A DNA stretch of 64,000 nt from CAVXDY01 sp963721335 (GTDB lineage: Bacteria; Actinomycetota; Thermoleophilia; Miltoncostaeales; Miltoncostaeaceae), in NCBI GenBank assembly GCA_963721335.1, contig CAVRIV010000008.1, forward strand, positions 310,001-374,000, in the 5' to 3' direction. Positions 60,489 to 64,000 of the stretch are shown here, piece after piece. The position numbers and the translations under genes are program-made. Numbering within the stretch: the first letter of the stretch is position 1; every line of letters begins with the position of its first letter. The notes beneath the pieces were generated by a model. It was not told the DNA's origin. It did not search any database and saw nothing but the letters and a program-made list of their open reading frames with translations.

Positions 60489-61369
60489 GTGGCAAGGCCC
60501 CCCACAATCGCTCGCCTCGACCCCGAGTCGCGCGAATGGCTCCGCGGCCTCCGCGCCAGGGCTCCGTCTACGACGACGCCGTGGGGCGCCTGCACGCCCT
60601 GCTCCTGGGCGCGGCCCGCTTCGAGGTGGCCCGCCGCCGCCCGGCGCTCCCGCACCTGCGCGGCGACGAGCTCCCCGACATCGCCATGGAGGCCGCCGAC
60701 GACGCGCTGATGAGCGTGCTCCGGCGGCTCGACGACTTCCGCGGCGACAGTCGCTTCAGCACCTGGGCCTACAAGTTCGCCCTCCTGGAGGCGGCCGTGA
60801 AGCTGCGCCGGCGGGCGTGGCAGGGGCGAGAGATCCCCTTGGAGCCGGAGGCCTGGGCGCTCCTCTCCAACGACCAGCCCACCCCGCACGAGGATGCGGA
60901 GCAGGCGCAGCTCCTCGACGCATTGCAGCGGGCGATCCGCGAGCTCCTGACCCCGCACCAGCGGGAGGTGCTCGTCGCCCTCGCGCTGAACGGCGTGCCG
61001 ATCGACGTCCTCGCCGAGCGCCTCGGCAGCACTCGTGGCGCTCTCTACAAGACACTGCACGACGCGCGCCGCAAGCTTCGCGCACATCTCGCGGTCCGCG
61101 GTATCGCCCCCGACTGGTTGGAGAGGAGCACGCTGATGGAGCGTCCGGACCTCACTCAGGCGCTGCTGCGGCTGCTCGGGCCGGGCCGGCCGGAGATCGG
61201 CTGCGAGGAGTGCTTCGAGAAGCTCGACCGCTACGTCGACCTCGAGCTCGCCGGCCACGACGCGGACGCGGCCATCCCCGGGATGCAGGCCCACCTGGTC
61301 GGCTGCCCGGCCTGCCGGGAGGATCACGCGAGCCTTCGCGCCCTCGTCGGCGGCGAGCCGGCGCCCTAG
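60489..61369 (+). CDS. ECF-type sigma factor fused to a zinc-finger anti-sigma domain (one frameshift)
   Basis: A ~293-residue protein. From GTG 60489 the start is ARPPTIARLDPESREWLRGL; after a -1 shift near 60560 it continues GSVYDDAVGRLHALLLGAA with sigma region 2 (FRGDSRFSTWAYKFALLEAA) and region 4 (LLTPHQREVLVALALNG, then DVLAERLGSTRGALYKTLHD). The C-terminal ~80 residues form a zf-HC2-like anti-sigma domain (CEECFEKLDRYVDLELAG, then HLVGCPACREDH). Sigma and anti-sigma are usually separate genes. An internal ATG near 61136 could also make the zinc finger alone. Confidence 0.8.
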
Positions 61370-61386
61370 CCCTCGAGAGGGATACC

Positions 61387-62436
61387 ATGCCGGTCGCCAC
61401 CCCGACCCAGTACGCGGAGATGCTCGACGCGGCCCGGGATGGGCGCTACGCCCTCCCGGCGATCAACGTCACCTCGTCGCAAAGCCTCAACGCCGCCCTG
61501 CGCGGGTTCGCTGAGGCCGGCGCGGACGGGATCGTGCAGGTCTCCATGGGCGGCGGGGCCTACGCCTCCGGTGCGGCTGAGGACCCGGCCCTCGGCGCTC
61601 GTGCCCTGGCCGAGTACGCCCGGCTGGTGGGCGAGCGCTGCCCGGTCTTGATCGGCCTGCACTCCGACCACTGTCCCCCCGCCGCGCTCGATCGCTTCCT
61701 GCGCCCGCTGCTGGCCGAGTCGGAGGCTCGCCGGGCGCGGGGCGAGGACCCGCTCTTTCTCAGCCACATGTTCGACGGCTCCGCGCTCCCCCTGGAGGAG
61801 AACCTCGCTCTCGCCAGCGAGCTGCTCGAGCGCTGCGCCGCCCTCGACGTGATCCTGGAGATCGAGTGCGGGGTGGTGGGCGGCGAGGAGGACGGCCTCT
61901 CGGCCGGGGACACGCCGCGCGAGCGGCTCTACACGAGCCCCGAGGACCTCCTGCGCGTTGTCGAGGTGCTGGGCACCGGCGAGCGCGGCCGCTACCTGGT
62001 GGCCGCCACCTTCGGCAACGTCCACGGCGTCTACGCGCCGGGCCACGTGAAGCTTCGCCCCGACATCCTGAGGCGGGGCCAGGAGGCCCTGACCGCTCGC
62101 TTCGGGCCCGAGGCCCGCTTCGAGTACGTCTTCCACGGCGGCAGCGGCTCGGCCCTGGAGGAGATCCACGCCGCCGTGGACTACGGCGTGGTGAAAATGA
62201 ACATCGACAGCGACGCCCAGTACGCCTTCACCCGCGCCGTCGCGGGGCACGTCTTCATCCACTACGACGGCGTGCTCAGGGTCGATGGAAGGCCCGGCGA
62301 CAAGCACGCCTACGATTTGCGGGCCTGGGGTCGCGCGGGGGAGGCAGCTATGGCTCGGCGGGTGGCCGAGGCCTGCGACGCACTGCGTGCGGCCGGTCAC
62401 TCACTGGCCCGGGGCGCTCGCCAGGGTCGGGCTTAA
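61387..62436 (+). CDS. fba: Class II fructose-bisphosphate aldolase
   Basis: A 349-residue class II aldolase. Zinc ligands and active-site motifs are IGLHSDHCPP (catalytic Asp and zinc His), EIECGVVGGEEDG, FGNVHGVYAPGHVKL (zinc His) and YVFHGGSGSALEEIH (zinc His and phosphate binding), then VVKMNIDSDAQYAFTRAV. Length and features indicate the FbaA type. It acts in glycolysis and gluconeogenesis. It starts 17 bases after the sigma factor stop, so it may be in the same transcript. Confidence 0.95.
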   Translation: MPVATPTQYAEMLDAARDGRYALPAINVTSSQSLNAALRGFAEAGADGIVQVSMGGGAYASGAAEDPALGARALAEYARLVGERCPVLIGLHSDHCPPAALDRFLRPLLAESEARRARGEDPLFLSHMFDGSALPLEENLALASELLERCAALDVILEIECGVVGGEEDGLSAGDTPRERLYTSPEDLLRVVEVLGTGERGRYLVAATFGNVHGVYAPGHVKLRPDILRRGQEALTARFGPEARFEYVFHGGSGSALEEIHAAVDYGVVKMNIDSDAQYAFTRAVAGHVFIHYDGVLRVDGRPGDKHAYDLRAWGRAGEAAMARRVAEACDALRAAGHSLARGARQGRA

Positions 62437-62546
62437 GGTCAAGGCTGCTGAGATCGCAAGGCGCCGGCGCGCCAGCCTGCGCGCGACCAGCTGCATGCCC
62501 CAGGCGCCGGCGGCCAGCGCATCATCCACCCTGGCATCCTGACCCG

Positions 62547-63065
62547 GTGAACGTCTGGACGATCGGGCATGGGACTCGGCCCGCGGAAGAGCTCGTGTCG
62601 ATGGTCCGCGAGGCCGGCGTCCGCACGCTCGTCGATGTGCGACGCTTTCCGGGCTCGCGTCACAACCCCCAGTTCAACGAGCCGGCTCTCACTGCGGTGC
62701 TCGAGGAGGGCGGGGTCGCCTATCGGCACGCGGTCGAGCTTGGCGGCCGCCTCGCCGGTGAGCCTGGCGAGGATCGCTTCGGCTGTCTTCGCGTCGCCGC
62801 CTTCCGCAGCTATGCCGCCCGCATGGGCACCGAGAGGTGGCAGGCGGCGCTCGCCGCGGCGTTGGCGGAGCCGGCTCCCTGCCTCATGTGCTCGGAGACC
62901 CTGTGGTGGCGTTGCCACCGGCGCCTCATCGCAGAGCTCCTGCATGCCCGCGGGGAGCACGTCGTGCATCTCCTCGGGCCCGGCAGACGGCAGGAGCACA
63001 AGCCCTTGCTCGAAGCCGAGGCGCGGGACGGCCGGCTGTATCTCTGCGGCGTCCTCGTGGCGTAG
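62547..63065 (+). CDS. DUF488-family protein
   Basis: A 172-residue protein with the family hallmarks VWTIGHGTRPAEELVSMVRE, TLVDVRRFPGSRHNPQFNE and the Cys/Trp/His motif CSETLWWRCHRRLIAELLHA. DUF488 proteins are widespread and have no settled function. GTG 62547 has no strong ribosome-binding site. It lies 110 bases beyond the aldolase and is convergent with the DNA glycosylase. Confidence 0.88.
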   Translation: MNVWTIGHGTRPAEELVSMVREAGVRTLVDVRRFPGSRHNPQFNEPALTAVLEEGGVAYRHAVELGGRLAGEPGEDRFGCLRVAAFRSYAARMGTERWQAALAAALAEPAPCLMCSETLWWRCHRRLIAELLHARGEHVVHLLGPGRRQEHKPLLEAEARDGRLYLCGVLVA

Positions 63066-63076
63066 GGAGCGCAGGC

Positions 63077-63997
63077 CTACTCGAGGTCGCCACGCGCCGC
63101 GAGGCGGTCGAGCAAGAGGTGGAAGTAGACGAGCCCTGCGTAGGGATGCCAGCCGGCAACCGCGCGTTGTACGCCGGCGTAGTCGAGTGGCTCCGCGAGC
63201 CCGAGCCAGCGCGCGAGGTTCTGTCGCGCGCCCACATCGTCGCCCGGGAAGACGTGCAGCCGGCCGAGCCCTCGCAGGAGGGTGTACTCGGCGCTCCAGC
63301 GCCCGATCCCGGCGATCTGCGTCAGGGTCCCGACCACATGCTCGTCGTCGCGCGTCGCGAGTGACTCGAGATCGAGCCGTCCCTCGTTGGCCGCGTCGGC
63401 GATAGCGACGATCGTGGTCGCCTTCCTGAGGCTGAAGCCAAGCGCGCGAATGGAGCCTGGTCGGGCCACCGCAAGCTCCGCCGGCTCGGGGAACGCGTAC
63501 GCGCGCTTTCCCGCTGCCGACGAGCTCGCGCCGTAGGTGCGTGACAGCCGATTCACGAGGGTAAGCCCCGCGGCGAGCGAGAGCTGCTGCAGCGCGACAG
63601 CGTTCACGAGGCACTCGAAAACGCTTGCAAAGCGGGGTGGGCGCAACCCGCGAAAACGCCCGGCGAGCGGCGCGAGCACCGGATCGCCGGCAGCGAGGGC
63701 GTAGAAGGGGTCGATGTCGAGCTCGAGCGACAGCATCCTCTCGAGGGCGGCGCGGGCCTCATGTCGCGCGCGCCCACGTTTCCCGGCACCGGCCAGCGTG
63801 AGCCGAAGCGCCGGCGCCTCGGCTGCACCTTCCTGGGTTACGGCGATCTCGACAGGCCCGTCATCGAGCACGAGCACACGGCGGTAGGTCGATCCGTCCC
63901 AGGCGTCGACCTCATTGAGGGCTCGGCGCCGTAGCGCCCAGACGGTCAGGTCCAGCCTGAACGGCGCGCGCGGACGCAGAACCACAGAAGGGGGCAA
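63077..63997 (-). CDS. AlkA-like DNA-3-methyladenine glycosylase II (start near window edge)
   Basis: A 306-residue HhH-GPD-superfamily glycosylase that removes alkylated bases. The N-terminal beta domain (PFRLDLTVWALRRRALNEVD) is followed by FECLVNAVALQQLSLAAGLT and the helix-hairpin-helix/catalytic segment IAGIGRWSAEYTLLRGLGRL, with the catalytic Asp in HVFPGDDVGARQ. The first in-frame start inside the window is TTG at 63997, but the true start may lie upstream beyond the edge. It is convergent with the DUF488 gene. Confidence 0.88.
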   Translation of the reverse strand: MPPSVVLRPRAPFRLDLTVWALRRRALNEVDAWDGSTYRRVLVLDDGPVEIAVTQEGAAEAPALRLTLAGAGKRGRARHEARAALERMLSLELDIDPFYALAAGDPVLAPLAGRFRGLRPPRFASVFECLVNAVALQQLSLAAGLTLVNRLSRTYGASSSAAGKRAYAFPEPAELAVARPGSIRALGFSLRKATTIVAIADAANEGRLDLESLATRDDEHVVGTLTQIAGIGRWSAEYTLLRGLGRLHVFPGDDVGARQNLARWLGLAEPLDYAGVQRAVAGWHPYAGLVYFHLLLDRLAARGDLE

Positions 63998-64000
63998 CGT

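Overview
The window is 64 kb of very high-GC DNA with GTG/TTG starts, 4-base start/stop overlaps and few spacers. It looks like an actinobacterium, most like the Thermoleophilia (Solirubrobacterales/Gaiellales); that placement is inferred from gene content and composition, not from a marker tree. No rRNA, complete tRNA, transposase, integrase or CRISPR array is visible.

Region 1 (1-18.1 kb, + strand except 4.7-7.5 kb) is core housekeeping: pdxS(partial)-pdxT-yebC, ruvC-ruvA-ruvB, a CBS-pair protein, then yajC-secDF, a phasin-like gene, a UbiB/ABC1 kinase, recJ and rel. A minus-strand block (4.7-7.5 kb) holds a YCII protein, a DUF3237-like protein, a GT4 glycosyltransferase and a PAP2 phosphatase. 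Five 23-bp repeats with a palindromic core lie between recJ and rel.

Region 2 (18.1-31.2 kb) has a LytR_C-domain protein, a zinc-ribbon protein, hydantoinase/oxoprolinase subunits hyuA-hyuB, a secreted protein, an SDR, and two zinc-ribbon proteins (one with a SPOR-like tail). Next comes the most interesting unit: a sigma70-type promoter, a complete SAM-I riboswitch with its terminator and antiterminator, a threonine-synthase-like PLP enzyme, and a CysO-like sulfur-carrier protein ending in Gly-Gly. A SAM-repressed PLP enzyme paired with a sulfur carrier suggests protein-thiocarboxylate-dependent homocysteine synthesis rather than threonine synthesis. A homocysteine S-methyltransferase-family gene lies 1.2 kb further on.

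Region 3 (31.2-50.9 kb) is mixed metabolism and regulation: a GGDEF protein with a degenerate receiver, a DUF3445 demethylase-like protein, a divergent cupin/PadR pair, cytochrome bd oxidase (cydAB), and a + strand run of GH15 glucoamylase/trehalase, NDH-2, GMC oxidoreductase, MFS permease, SDR and aldose 1-epimerase that looks like a sugar-oxidation cluster.

Region 4 (50.9-59 kb) is accessory and decayed. It starts at a tRNA-Arg 3' fragment and holds a badly broken second GH15 gene, a GH15 C-terminal remnant joined to zwf, an intradiol dioxygenase, a SnoaL-like remnant with a stop codon, an F420-type NADP reductase and a broken FMN reductase. Region 5 (59-64 kb) holds a secreted conserved protein, small paralogous proteins, an ECF-type sigma factor fused to an anti-sigma zinc finger, a class II aldolase, a DUF488 protein and an AlkA-like glycosylase.

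Many conserved genes need one or two single-base shifts to read through (ruvC, secDF, DUF4239, NDH-2, GMC, MFS, aldose epimerase, sigma factor). Indel errors in the assembly are the simplest explanation for these; region 4 also carries nonsense codons and may be true decay.
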